DNA of 64,000 bases from Chaetomium olivaceum (taxonomy: Eukaryota; Ascomycota; Sordariomycetes; Sordariales; Chaetomiaceae), in NCBI GenBank assembly GCA_039881045.1, contig JAYWVB010000033.1:186001-250000 (forward strand). The letters run 5' to 3'. The position numbers and the translations under genes are program-made. How positions within the stretch are numbered: the stretch's first letter is position 1; every line of letters starts with the position of its first letter. Below the pieces are notes generated by a model. That model saw only the letters and a program-made list of their open reading frames with translations, ran no database searches and was not told where the DNA came from. This document shows positions 35,456-47,800 of the stretch, one piece after another.

Positions 35456-36888
35456 ATGGCGACTACCAAGGAGGCAGCAGCAGCAGCTTCTGTGACGGCG
35501 GATGCACCATCAGCCGCCCCAATGCCTGCTCCAACACCCGCCACGACGACCCTCCCACGTGTCCCCATCCCACCCCGCGGCGTCGACTACCGCGGCAAAC
35601 TGGTCCTCGCACCTATGGTTCGCTCCGGCGAACTGCCTTCACGCCTCCTCGCGCTGCACTACGGCGCCGACCTAGTATGGGGTTCGTCTATTCCCCTTCC
35701 CCCACCTACCAATTCCCAAACCATCAACCCCGAATTAACCATCCTACCCTAACTTCACCAGGCCCTGAAACAGTCGACCACTCCCTCATCGGCGCCGTAC
35801 GCCGCATCAACCCACGCACGAACATGATCGAATACACCCGCCAACCCTCCCACTCCTACAGCCCGGCCAACAACACCGACAACCACAACGGCGTCGCCGA
35901 ATCCGTCATCTACCGCCTCGACCCGGTCCGCGAAAAGGGCAAACTGATCTTCCAGCTCGGCACCTCGGACGCCTCCCGCGCCGTCGCCGCCGCCCGCTTC
36001 GTGGCCGCCGACGTGGCCGGGATCGACGTGAACGCGGGCTGCCCGAAGCCCTTCAGCATGACGGGCGGGATGGGCGCCGCGCTGCTGCGCACGCCCGAAA
36101 AGCTCGCGGGCATCCTCGAGGCCCTCGTGCGCGAGGTCACCCCCGACTGCGGCCTGGGCGTCAGCGTCAAGATCCGCCTGCTCGAGACCGCGGCCGAGAC
36201 GGAGGCGCTCGTGCGCCGCCTGGTGCGCACGGGTATTACGGGTTTGACGGTCCATTGTCGTACCACGCCCATGCGGCCGCGCGAGCGTGCGATTCGGGGC
36301 CAGCTGCGCATGGTGCGCGAGGTGTGTCATGAGGCTGGGGTGGCGTGTCTTATGAATGGGGATGTGGAGAGCCGGGACCAGGCGGATGGGTTGGTGGAGG
36401 AGTTCGGGGTGGACGGGGCCATGATCGCGACGGCGGCCGAGAAGAACCCGAGCTGTTTCCGCAGCGGCGCCGGCGGGGGGTTGGCGACCTGGCAGGAGAC
36501 GACGGAGAAGTACCTGCGGTACGCGATGGAGGTGGAGAACAAGATGGCCAACACCAAGTTCCTGCTGGCGCAGATGGTGCCCGGCAAGGCCTCCGTGTAC
36601 AAGGGCCTGCACAAGTGCCGGTCGTACGTTGAGTATGTGGACACGCTCGGGCTTGAGGGGATGAAGGAGATGGCGCGGGAGACGGACCGCGTGTTGGGGC
36701 TGGGCGAGTTTGCGGTGCAGCCGGAACCGAAGCAGAAGAATAAGAATAAGAATAAGAGCCAGGGCCAGCAGAACGAGCAGGCGTCGAAGAAGCGGAAGAG
36801 GGAGGAGGTGGATGAGGAGCCCGCGAAGAGGCCGGAGACGGAGCCGGCGCCGGAGCCTGTCGCGGCCCCAGCGTCTGTTGCGGTGTAA
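35456..36888 (+). CDS. dus2: tRNA-dihydrouridine synthase Dus2 (Smm1 type)
   Basis: This flavoenzyme reduces U20 of tRNA to dihydrouridine. Two exons, 35456-35681 and 35762-36888, with a GT-AG intron of 80 nt that restores ADLVWGPETVD. Family marks are GKLVLAPMVRSGELPSRLLA, KLIFQLGTSDA, GIDVNAGCPKPFSMTGGMG with the catalytic Cys, SVKIRL, LTVHCRTTPMRPRERA and CLMNGDVESRDQADGL. The CPKPFSMTGGMGAALL context is typical of Dus2 rather than Dus1, 3 or 4. The C-terminal 60 residues are Lys/Glu-rich (KNKNKNK, KKRKREEVDEEPAKR), a nuclear-localisation-like tail instead of the dsRNA-binding domain found in animals. The ATG at 35456 (ACCATGGC) is the best start. An in-frame upstream ATG at 35408 would add 16 residues, MFRTARFLRGLRNIGT, which look like a mitochondrial presequence. 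Confidence 0.92.
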
Positions 36889-37171
36889 TAGGATATATTT
36901 GTTTACATACTTTTGGCATATAGCGGTCGGCTGGCGTACGGGCATGAATGGCATTTTTAGGCTGGTGTTGGAATGATATCCTGGTTTGCGATGGGGAAGA
37001 GTTGATGGGTACCGGTAGAAATCCAAAGTCTCCATTTTGCAAAGCTTTGGATTACCATGCTGATAGTATGTCACTGGTATCTCCTAAGTTGTGTACAAAC
37101 CGGCCATGTATATCACCAACTCAGCTCAGCTCAGGGGTAACAAATACACCCATCCACCCCCCTTAGTTAAG

Positions 37172-39034
37172 TTATACTCTCCTCCCCTGTGCTAGCAAGT
37201 CAGACACTTTTGGCGGTAGCACCAGCGCGCTTCGGTCGTTCCGCCGGTGGAAATCGACCAGCGCAATGGCTGTCTTCTCGGGCAAGTCCTCGTGGATAAA
37301 GTGCCCGGCTTCAGGGAATACCTGGAGGGCATACTTGCCTGTTGGGAATAGTAGCCACCAGTTAGCCACCATTTACAACAAGGCGGAGAGGGAACGGAGG
37401 AGCAACATACCCTGCATCTGCCCGATGGTCAGCTCAGTATCCAGCCTGTCCGTCCCAGCAAGCAGCATCTTGCCGCCCCTTCCCGTCAGGAACTTCTTGC
37501 TTAGGCCGGTAAACCACCCTTCCCAGAAAGGCTGTGTCTTGCCGAGGTCAGTCCGCCACCTCCACGGTTTACTCCCTCCTTTCCCGTTCTTTCGTCCGAT
37601 GGCGGCAGGCACAGTCCCGCTCTTATTATTACTCCCACTCCCATCCCCCTTCACATTCCCATCACCGCCGTCCCCGCTCCCACTCCCACCTTCCACGCCC
37701 TCCATCACGTCCCCAAGCCCAAGCCCCAGCCCAAGCCCAGGCCCAGGTCCAAGCCCCTCCACCCCTTCACCCTCCCTCCCCGCCAACGGCCCCGACTTGG
37801 ACTCCGACTCCGACCCTGACTTCACCTCAGCCTCAGAGTGCTGCTGCACCAGCAGCCCGGGCACGCTGGCCCGCGCGCTCACGGCGTTGCGCACGGTGCG
37901 CGACCGCACATGCCAGTCGACGGCGTCGCGCAGCGACTCGAACCCGGCGGGCCGCGTCGCCAGGTAGGCGTGCATGCTCTGCAGCGCGTCCATGGCGGAG
38001 CCCTCGACTACGTCGAGCACGGCGTAGCCGAGGATGTCGATGTTACTAGTGCTTGCATTTGCACTGCTGCTGCCGCTGCTGGTGGTGCTGGTGGTGGTGG
38101 TGCTACCTGGATGTGGGGTTGGGTGGGGGAAGGTGCCGTCTGAGAAGGGGGTGGGGTGTGGTGTGGTTGTTGAAGGTTTGGTAGTTGGAGGGAGGACGGT
38201 TGTTGTCGTTGTGGTTGGTTTCGTAGTTAGTTTTGTGGCGGGGAGGAGGACAGAGGCAAACTCGGCCACTACCGCGCCGCCGAGAGAGTGCCCTACTAGT
38301 ATAATGGGCGGTAGCAAAGGCCAGTGCATGGCGGTTTGTGTGAGGGTCATCACGGCCATGAGATCGGATGCCAGGGTGGTGAGCGAGAGGTCTGGCGTGT
38401 CCTCGTCCCCTCCCTCTGCACCCTGGGACTTGGCGGCAATGGTGGTCAACCCGTGCCCCCTCGCGTCAAGCGATAAGATGCCCGCCGCGGGAAGACGTTT
38501 CCTAATCTCGGCACCCAGAACTGCAAAGGACAGACCCGAACTGCCGGCGCCATGGTGGGCAACAAATAACGGCCCGCCGGGTTTGCCTGGCCCAGAGGAA
38601 GGTGCCGGAGAAGTCAAATAGGCGTGGTATGTGATAGAGCCGTCAGGGGCCGGGAGAAACAGTTCGCGCTCAAAGTATGTCGTCCATGGGATCGGGTCGA
38701 GGGATCGGCCAGCGAATCTAGAATACACATTAGACTCGGGGATCCCCAACCGTTTTTTCAAGGTGTACAAGGTAAGGCGTATATGGGATTATGAGAAGGG
38801 GATGTACCCCTGTGGCCGAGCAAACAGTGCCCTCCCCGGCGAAGGTATGACGGTACCCGTAGATGACATGGACGAGGCAGAAGACGAGTCATCGTCCTGC
38901 GGGGTGTTGGGTATATAGCCCATGCCGTAGCGGTCCTCATCAAGCTCGCTGAACACGTTGAGCGGCGGGGGCGCCATGGTGCGCATGGAGCTGGTGATCG
39001 TTGCTTTGGCCCACTTCTTTTGAAGGTCGCTCAT
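37172..39034 (-). CDS. ppe1: Protein phosphatase 2A methylesterase
   Basis: This alpha/beta hydrolase removes the C-terminal methyl ester of PP2A catalytic subunits in cytosol and nucleus. Exons (minus): 39034-38808, 38717-37411 and 37338-37172, giving 566 residues. Landmarks are PLFVAHHGAGSSGLSFA (oxyanion region), GILSLDARGHGLT, IILVGHSLGGAVVAEF (nucleophile Ser about 220), YAVLDVVEGSAMDAL, AYLATRPAGFESLRDAVDWH, KPWRWRTDLGKTQPFWEGWF, FLTGRGGKMLLAGTDRLDTE and FPEAGHFIHEDLPEK (catalytic His). Both introns join conserved motifs exactly. Two inserts make it much longer than the usual 390-430 residues: a Thr/Pro-rich stretch after LLPATKL, and a Gly/Ser-rich stretch (LGPGPGLGLGLGLGD) between the helix after LLVQQ and KPWRW. 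Confidence 0.93.
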
Positions 39035-39728
39035 GATCTGGGGGTTGTAGAATGGTGAAGGCCAAGGGGGTTAATGAGCAAGGTTGGCCATGGGTTTCGA
39101 TTTGAGTTGAGTTTGGTCAGGCTTTGAGGGGGGTCGATGCGGGGTGCCTTTGGATATCCTACAAGAAAATCCGAGCAAAACACAGTTAAGCCCGGTAAAA
39201 TGTGATGGTCGTGCGATACCCTTGGATTCGGTAGAGTTCGTGATTTCGAGATGGAGTTGACGGTCCAACTGATGGCGGGTGAGGTCATTGGGCGGCCAAC
39301 GTGACATTTTCCCACTGTGCCGCCCCTCAGTTTCAGGACATGCCACGCCTAAAAGGCTACGAAGGAACAGAAGCACAGTGTGCGGTCAGGGCTTCCGCAC
39401 ATGGTCACGGTGACCGCTTGCTCTGAGACAGGGACGACTTGGATCTCTTTATCCCTTCACATCCTTCATACCCAAGCAAAGTCGGAATATGTGTTGTCCT
39501 GCCCTTTATTCACATATCTCCAACTACACTTATGACCTCTAAACCTCGCTTCATATCTTCATAATAGGTAGGTATATAGTACATCTCTAGGATAAGGCTA
39601 TTGTCACAAAGGTATATAGGTATGTATGTGCAGTTCCAACCACTCACTATCAACAAATCCAAACCACAGCACCCAAATACAAACGCAACCTCCCCACCAC
39701 CACCACCACCACCACTTATCCCTCCTGC
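39035..39728. other. Spacer between two minus-strand genes
   Basis: This is the presumptive methylesterase promoter plus the 3' flank of the TRP-like gene. (CCA)n at about 39696-39716 lies just beyond the TRP-like stop. No gene is seen. Confidence 0.55.
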
Positions 39729-42300
39729 TCAATACCTCCCATACGGGCCCCTATAACCACCATATCCATACCCTCCTCCCCCCTGCCCTTGCCCCTGACC
39801 CTGCGCAGCAGCATACCCCCCAAACCGCCCATACCCATACCCACTCCCAAGATCCGGCAACGTCGGCTGCCGCGTCCCGTCCATCCCACCAGCGGGAGCA
39901 GCAGCAGCCCCCATCACCAAATTCTCCCGACTCAGATTCATACTCCCCTGCCCCGGCGGCGGGCCTGACACCGCCAACCCCACACCCATAGCCGTGCTAG
40001 GCGTGTTCGGCGTGAGCGCCCTATTATTATTAAAGGACCCGCCGCTCAGGGCGCGGGGCGCAAACATGGGGTTTGCCGCCGACAGCCTGCCGTTGTCGTT
40101 GCCGTACTGCTCCGGTGAGGTGGCGCGGGCAGCGGCGGCGGACTTTTCTGTTCCGACCGAGACGAGCGGCGCAAAGCCCGTCTTGGCGAGGGAGAAGGAC
40201 GAGGACACGTCCGACTCGGCTGTCTTGGTGCGGTCGAGAAGGAGCGAGTTGCGCGCGTCGAGCGGGGTGAGCGTGTCGCGCTGCTGGATTTTCTCTGTAA
40301 CGTGGTCTTTCTTAGTGCTGTGCTGGGGGGGTGGGGTAGAATTAAGAAAGGGACGAAGCTCTTACCCATCTCCTTGCGGCGCTTGCGGTGAGGGTTCTGT
40401 TTGCAGCAGGCGATGATGGCGTTCCATGCGATGAGGATGGCCAGGATACCCGTCAAAGCGGATTGCACGGCGATGAGCACCACGCCGGTGACAGTCTTCG
40501 TCGTCTGGGCGACGCCGAACTCTTCCACAAACACCAGGATGCACACCACCGACAGAACGCGCACCACCTGGATGGTGATGTTGATGATGTTGCTCGAGCG
40601 GCGCTCGTACGGGCGGCTCCACAAGAGAAGGATCAGCATGATACCCTCAACGATGAGCTGCGCGCTCCCTTGTATCATGCCGTGGCCGTCTGCTCCCGCA
40701 ATAATGCAGCCCTTGGCGAACATGTAGATGATGGTGGGTACAAAGATCCACCAGTAGTCGCGCCGATACGACTCGTAGAAGAGGCTGTACTTGACCCAGA
40801 TGTTCTTGTCGTCGTATAGGGAACCCACGTCGCCCTCGGCCTTCTTGAGCTTGCGTGCTGTGCTCCAGATCTTCCAGCTGAAGTAGACCAAGATGGCGGT
40901 GAACGCAAACAGAGTGACGCCCGCCAGCACCTTGGCGGCCCAGGAGTCTCCCTGAGTGAACTGGAAGACGCAGTACAGAACCCAAACGCCGTACAATAAC
41001 ATGATCAGAGAAGTGATGGCGCGCGCGATGGAGCCCCAGTAGTGCTTGCGGAAGCCCGCCAGTCCCTTGGGAAAGCTGCCGAACAAAGCCCAGAATTCCA
41101 GGATGACTTTGACCAGTAGGACTCCAACCACAATCGCCGCGATGACGATGGCTACGATGAGGAGGATTGTCATGAAGGTGTTGCCCGACGGGATGCTCAG
41201 CTGCTCCACGTAACCCTGAATCCCCGAGACTGCGACGCGGACGGTATCCGGCGCACCGTTCAGCTCATCCGTCTCGTCAACCGTGCCGTTGATGCTTGTC
41301 TCGATTTGTCGGGCGGCAAGATGCACAAATTGGTGAATTGCTCTCTTGAGAGAACCCTGCCCGGCCGTTTGCGGGGAGTTATCAAATACGAGAGTGGCAT
41401 TCTTCAGAAACTCGACGCTGTTTTCCGTCAGATTGCCTCCGGTGGAAGCGCGAAAGCCGTCAATCGACACCTGGAGCTGCGTCCAGGGAACCAAACCGGT
41501 CGAGAAGCCGAAGTTCTTGGCAAAGCTCCGGTAGACTTCAGGGTAGGCGACCGACATCATGCCGTTCATGGCCATGCCCTGAAACCATCCGAACACTTCG
41601 GTAAAGCTTGGGCTGATCGTACCCATGCCACCCGCCGCAGAGCCTCCGCCGGCTGCGGCGCTGCCTCCCGCAAACGCGGCTCCCGCTGCCGAGACGCCTG
41701 TCAGGACTAGCGCCGCTCCTGCCACGCCGGCTGCCACGTACGAGACAGCAGGCACACTAGTCGTCTTGCCGTTAGACACCTGAGACTGGATGCAGGCCAC
41801 CTTCTCGCCAGATTCCCTCGACCTGAGCTGCAAAGTGGCCATGGCCGCAATATCAGGGACCTGGAAAGCAATTGCGGGGACCAGGTCGGCATACTCGGAG
41901 GGAATCTGCTGAGACCCCTTTGCGGAAAAACTCCCGGCGGGCACTAGATTCGTCAGTTTTACACACATCAAATAAACACGGCATGGAACGTACCAGGGCA
42001 GAGCTGCTGCACAAATGTGTCTTTATGGCAGGGATCGAAGGTGTTCGAGTAGATATCTTGGCCATATGCCGTGACGTTAAGGACGGCCGTCACATTCTGC
42101 ACCCGGTTGCTGGTCCCTGCCACGTCGAACGTAACCGTCTTGTTGTCGTTGTTGTACCTGATGTTCGCCCTCTGCACCGAAACGCTCGCGTTTGTGTTGC
42201 AAGAGCTGAATCCGACCGTCTCGAGAACATCCAGGCCCAAGACTCCGCTAGCGAGGAGCGCCCCCGCCAGGAGGGCCCTAGCAAGTCCCCTCATCTCCAT
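39729..42300 (-). CDS. TRP-like channel/FLC-family membrane protein (spray type)
   Basis: Exons (minus): 42300-41994, 41943-40366 and 40294-39729, giving 816 residues. A signal peptide (MEMRGLARALLAGALLASGV) is followed by an ML-like lipid-binding luminal domain with spaced Cys (FSSCNTNASV, FDPCHKDTFVQQLCP, VACIQSQVSNG) and then by a Gly/Ala-rich helix. The C-terminal membrane domain has about eight further helices (FMTILLIVAIVIAAIVVGVL, YGVWVLYCVFQFTQG, WWIFVPTIIYMFAKGCIIAG, VLSVVCILVFVEEFG, GILAILIAWNAIIACC). The segment LWSRPYERRSSNIINI is characteristic of the fungal TRP/FLC family, implicated in Ca2+ homeostasis, FAD transport into the ER and wall integrity. The cytosolic tail is Gly/Gln/Tyr-rich (GQGQGQGG, YGYGGYRGPYGRY). 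N-glycosylation sites (NAS, NVT, NLT) fall in the luminal part. I cannot tell which paralogue it is. Confidence 0.9.
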
Positions 42301-44885
42301 CTAATCCCTTGCCGTTTCTTCGGCTCTGATAGCGTATGTCGTCGACGGGTGGTGTTAACTGTCCTGCTTCGACCAACTAGTACTCCGTTGTCCTGCCTCT
42401 TTTATCCAACAACCAAATTCGCTGTTTTTGTCCTCTGATACCCAATATCTGCCACTCGATTTTCGCTTCTGAAGGTTGGTAAAATGTCGTCGAAACCGGC
42501 GGAATAGTATAATTGAACGAGAAATTAGGAAATAAAGACAGTCAACGTCTCATAACAACGGCCGAGGATCAACCTGGAACGAATGGAATGGCGGAACAAA
42601 AGAGAAAAAGGCCCCTCAAAGGGGAGGACGCCCGAGTATCTCGCTCAAGCCTCAGTAGAACTTGAAGGCGAGGTCACGGATTGGCACCAGCCAAAGCGCG
42701 GGAAAGGGGCATTAAGAATCGAAAGGAATAAGAAAGGTGCCCAAAAAGAGGCATAAACAGAAGAAAGAAGAGAACAGGGGGGGTGCTTGAAGAAGATAAA
42801 GCCGGGAAAGAAAGCATGGCAGGGACCCAGCGGGGTATCTGAAACGGAATGGAGATGGCAGCGCGTGGTGGAGGGAGCCCTTGCTCGCCTTCAGGGCAAC
42901 CCGACACGGCGACGCCGCCGGAGAGTCTCGAACAACGCACAGTAACCTACATAATCGGAACAGATCCAGTGCTGCCAGAGAGCTGCAAGGGGCAAAAACA
43001 GGTTGGACCCATGTTTAATGATTGGCAAACGCATCATCCGCCGAACGGGAGTTCCCAGGCCAGCACGGCCACTCACCCAACCCTGTCTGAGAGGAATCGC
43101 CTTCGAGACTCGTCCAGGAGGTGAATGGGGGAGAAGCGAGAGTTGCGGAATTGGGACAAAGTTCGCGCTTGACAACTGGCACCTCTCCTTGGCATGTGGC
43201 CAACACCTGCCGGTGCAGAGACAGCAGCTGGTCTGAAACGTTAGTGGCAAGGAAAGCGCTGACGCTGAGACCCCTGCTGCCCGTTTGGGCGGCTATGGGG
43301 GCGTCGATTGGCTGTGAGCTTTCTGAACTGTCTGAGAGACGGCGCCATTGGGAGCGCTTTTTCGACGCTTCTGAAACCCGGAGCAGAAACATCGAGCATC
43401 AACAGCAAATCGAAGCCGCGGGGGCATTTGCGTGGTTATTACGAACGGCTGTCTTTTGTGAACGAAGGCCGACAATGTAGCATCGGGCAACTGCCCGTCT
43501 CAATTTATCAGCAATCTCGACGGGAAAATCGCAATATTTATACATACGAAGTGCTTCGTAATCTGTTCAATCAGTGGGATCCGCCTGAAGAACATCCTGA
43601 AGAACATCACCGCATCATGACGCCACTGGTGCCAGCAAGTGAGACCCCTCATTCTGGTCACAGGCCTCCAAGCGCCTCAGGATTATCCTCCCACCCTCCT
43701 GCTGGGCAAAAAAACCGATACACCAAAAGTACACAGAGCTGGCTTGATGCGATATTCCTCGGTCAAATCGGACCCGAACTTAAGAAAACGAAGTGGAAAT
43801 AAATCTCTGACTTTTGGTCTTTACTTTTGGCAAATTGAACCCGAACTTAAGAAAACGAAGTGGAACAAATCTCTTGACTTTTTGTCTTCTTTATTTTTGG
43901 TGTATCAGTTTTTTTGGCCAGAGGGAGCCACCGTGCCATCCAGCAAAGACGGCTGGAAACGACGACACACCCTGAACGCTGATCAAACATGGAATGTCTT
44001 CCCGAACCAGCGGATCCGCCATCCCAGAAATCCTGACGGAACCTGGGAGAGTGAACTGGGAATATGTACAGATTAACCGTTATCCTTCCCTTGCATTTGG
44101 TGTCAAACAAACACATTGGCGACATAGTATATTTCAAGATGCCTTTGTTCATGGAGCCGTTACATCTGCGTGAAGAAAACCGCCTGAGCTTGACACTCGA
44201 CTACCAGAACAACCACGGCTCTCACCCCCACGGAAACCGAAGAGAAATTAAAGATCTCCGAATCCATGCCTTCCATCTTCATGCAACAATGCATTCTGCA
44301 CACCATCCAAACTGTGGCTAGCTCGATCTCCGGATGAACGCTGGCCAAGCTCAGTGCATCGCAAGATCAACTCAATTAGAGCGCCACTCCTGCATGGAGG
44401 CAGTAATCATCCCATCTCCGTACCAAGCAGCCGTGCCTATAATGGCCGGGCGGTCTGTAATAGAACATTCACGGCATGCTAGTTATGTCATCACATTAGA
44501 GACAGGATACTTGTAACGTAGCCATCAAATGCCGTTAAAAAGAAACCGCTCGTCTATGGATTACAAAACCCCAAAACTCCATCACAAGTAGAACGTAACG
44601 AGATCTCTATCTCCAAACCAGGCTACACTCCAACTCGTCAAATCCAATGCGTCCGTCATGTTTTCCGCACAAATACCCAACACGCTAGCTAAAATGAAAC
44701 GAAACGAAATCAATGCCGCAATCCAAATCAAAAGGGATCCAGAAATCCAACGGAAGAAGATGGGGTATACGCCGCAAGTTGCGAGTGAAGAATGGCAACA
44801 GGAAGAAATGCGGAATCAAGAGCGACACCTGAACACCAAAACAACACCACCGAAACCTCAACGCCCAACCTCCATGACAGCAACC
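42301..44885. other. Intergenic region with second transposable-element copy
   Basis: The region lies between the start of the TRP-like gene and the stop of the C2H2 gene, both minus strand. Apart from the 232-bp inverted-repeat element at 43696-43927 I see no supportable gene. A short direct repeat (CCTGAAGAACAT twice) lies near 43586-43609. Confidence 0.55.
43696..43927. mobile_element. Non-autonomous inverted-repeat element (MITE), copy 2
   Basis: This has the same termini as the copy at 8.5 kb (left CTCCTGCTGGGCAAAAAAAC, right end ending GGCCAGAGGGAG), in the same orientation. It is flanked by a different perfect 5-bp direct repeat, CCACC (43691-43695 and 43928-43932). The internal duplicated unit starts at 43776 and 43843, period 67. 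Differences from copy 1 are few and sit mainly in the T-rich spacer between the internal repeats. No coding capacity beyond short frames. Confidence 0.88.
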
Positions 44886-47800
44886 TTACGGATAAAAGCC
44901 ACCCTGCGGCGCGTTCGGCGACCGCCCGAAGGGTGATACCGACCCCTGCGGTGTGAACTGCTGCTGTTGGTGTTGATGCTGCTGTTCAACCGCGAGCCCC
45001 AGGTTGGGGTCAACCAGCCCGCCGCCACCGGCACCATACTGCATCTGCCCCGCCCCGCCCGTTGGATCCTGTAGACCCAGTCCTAGCACATTCATATTTA
45101 GCGGCGGAAACGGTTCGAGGTCTGGCGCCATGGCCATGTAGTTCGGACTCGCCTGCGGCCCCGACATGTATCCTCCCGCACCTGATGTGACAGGTATATT
45201 CGGGAAGGCGGCCTGGGAGTTGAGGTTCTGGAAGCCGTGGTGCTGGTGCTGGTTGTGGAGCTGGTTCTGGTGCTGGTTCTGGTGCTGGTGATGGTGCGTC
45301 AGAGGCGACATGTTGATCTGCGCCTGGGCCATGCCGTGAGCGAGGCTGTCAAAGTTGGGGCTATATAGATTCGCCGCCGGGTATCCCTGTGAAGGAGGTG
45401 CAATGGGATACATCCCCAGCGGTGGGGTCTGTTGTGGGTAGGCCATGGAGCCGGGCTGGCGGGACATCGGGCCGTGTGTCATTGCAGACTGTGAACCGAA
45501 CGAGTGCCGCTGATCTGTGTTGGCCGGGAAGGCGGGAGGGAACTGACGGGAGGAGGTTCTTGCACAGGGCTGATGATGGTGTGCTCGTCGAGGTCCTTCT
45601 TGGCCACGAGCTTCAGCACCGGCAGACTGATGTGCTCCATGTGTTTCGCCAAATGGACCGTCAGCTTCTTCCACGTCGGGAAGGTCTTATGGCAGAAGCG
45701 GCAGGGTTCATCTTGGGGCAGCACGGGGGTTTCTTGGTGGCATTGCTCCACCCTTGCCCAGGTTGGGTCAATACCTCCAGCAGCCCGTTTCATGGCAGCC
45801 TTGGTCTTGACTTTGGGCTCGATGAACTTGTGCTCGCGAACGAGATGCTGGAGGAAGTTGTCTCGGCGGTAGCACTTGTGCCGGCAGTCGTCGACGTCGC
45901 AGGTCCACCACTCGAGGTGGCGATGCCCCTCATTCTCATGACGGACCCAATCGGCTTTCCTCTTGAACATCTTGGGCTCCTTGCATCGATCCCATGTGCA
46001 GGTAAAAGGCTGGACATCTTCGTGCACGTGCTTGGTCCAGTCCGAGGGCTTCTGGAACTTCTTCGCTGTGAAGCAAAGCTGGCACTCGAGCTCAGCCGGC
46101 AACGAGCCCACTGGTGGCATAGGGATGTCCTGGGGGAAGCTGTCTGGGTTGATGGTCCCCTCCAGCGGCGTGATATCGCCATCTGAGCCGTCGTATCTCG
46201 CAGATAAGGGGTCGAGACCGCGCTCCCCACCCTTCGAATCCAAGATATTGGCGCTGCCACCCATAGCGATACACATGGAACCACAAGAGCAGTTCCTAGC
46301 AGCGACGGCCTGTAGGTGCTTCACCCTGAGGTTCAAGAGGTTCTTATACCGATGGCACTGCTGGTGGGCGATGCGGTCAACCAAGTAGTTGTTGGAAGTG
46401 GCCAAGAGAGGGTTCAGCTTCAGCACATGCTGCTGGAAGCCCGCCAGGTTAGGTGTAATGCCGTCCATAAGCTTGTTCGACTCGTCTTGCATTTCTCCGT
46501 CTTCGTACGAGTCGTCTTCATCGTCATCGTCATCATCAGCCTCGGGAGCATTCGCTTTCGTGTTTGGCACTGGCGGCCCGCCGGTCCTTTTCCACAAATC
46601 GACGATACCAGATGTATCCGACTTGCTCCGAAGGCGATTCAGGGGCTTCTTCACGCTCAGAGTACGGCCGCTCGGGCTCTTGGGCGAGGTGATGGGAGTC
46701 GCGCTGACGGAGTTCGCTCGGGAATGGGTCGTGCCAAGAGAAGCGATCCTGTTTCCAACATCCAAAAACGCAGTGTTGATGCTGGGGACGCTTTGCTTCC
46801 TTGACCATCCCGGCTTAGGACTCGGCGGCGCGAGCTTGGCCTGCTCCTTCTTATCTACAGAAGACACCGTCACGAAGGAACTTGCGTCGTCGGGGTCAGG
46901 GCGATTCCGTTTGCCCGAGTTGACGCTCGGCTTCCTTACGAGGCCGCGGATATTCTGGAGGATGCTTGGCCGCCGCGTATCCCCCCGGCTGAGCGATAGC
47001 TTCTTGAAGAGATTACCGGCAGATTGGACTTCAACATCCATGATGCTGGGCAAGCTGAGTCGTCGGGTGCCCCAAGTCGCAGCTCTCGACACAATGGAAT
47101 CGGTGTCGCGGCACATTCGCTGATATTTCTCTATGGCGGCCTGGGAGCTATGCGGCTGATAGGGTGTCGAGTTCGACTGGGAAATGGAGAACGGGGAGGG
47201 CGCATCTTCCCATATGCGACCTTGGCGCATGATCTCCAAATCCTCGCGGGTGAGCACCCCTCCGGTTTCGACATAGTATGTTTGCCCGGGCACTTGTTTA
47301 TTCTCTGTCTTGTCGCCTAAGGAAAACTCTCGTTGAGGTATGTTGTCGTCCTCGCTGTCGTCATTCGGCGCAACCGGCGCATTCGGCACAATCGATGGCT
47401 GTTCCCCGAGATGAGGAGTGGAATGGGAACGTGACCTTTTCAACCACTCATTGACCTCGAGGTTGCGCTCGTCAATATCTCGCTGGGCAGCCAAGTCGTT
47501 AACGCTCTCGACCTGAGTGGTGGAGCGGGCCGTAGGATCCAGGCCGCTCTGCCCAGTGACTTGATCGGGGATCCACCGGCCGGTGCCATCGCGGGCTGCT
47601 GAGAGGGTGGGAGTGCCGTCACCCTGTGTGTGGTCGGTGTTGGGCGCATGTGATCCTCCGAAATAGTCCCGATCCCAATGGGAGACCGTAACACGAGGGC
47701 TCCGCATGGCGGCAGCCGGGGCAGCGCCGTCGTCGCTAGATTTGGCGCTGTCGCTGGTCTTCGGCGTTAGTTGGAAACCGGGGAGGTTTCCCTCTTGCCC

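Noticed and set aside
35755..37074. 439-codon minus-strand frame opposite dus2
   Set aside because: His/Arg/Leu-rich antisense shadow of a highly conserved tRNA-modifying enzyme.
43308..43802. 164-codon frame running into transposable-element copy 2
   Set aside because: Its C-terminus is element sequence, the rest resembles nothing and has no conserved neighbour; treated as chance.
45389..46186. 265-codon plus-strand frame opposite the C2H2 gene
   Set aside because: Antisense of a clear zinc-finger protein; codon-mirrored shadow.
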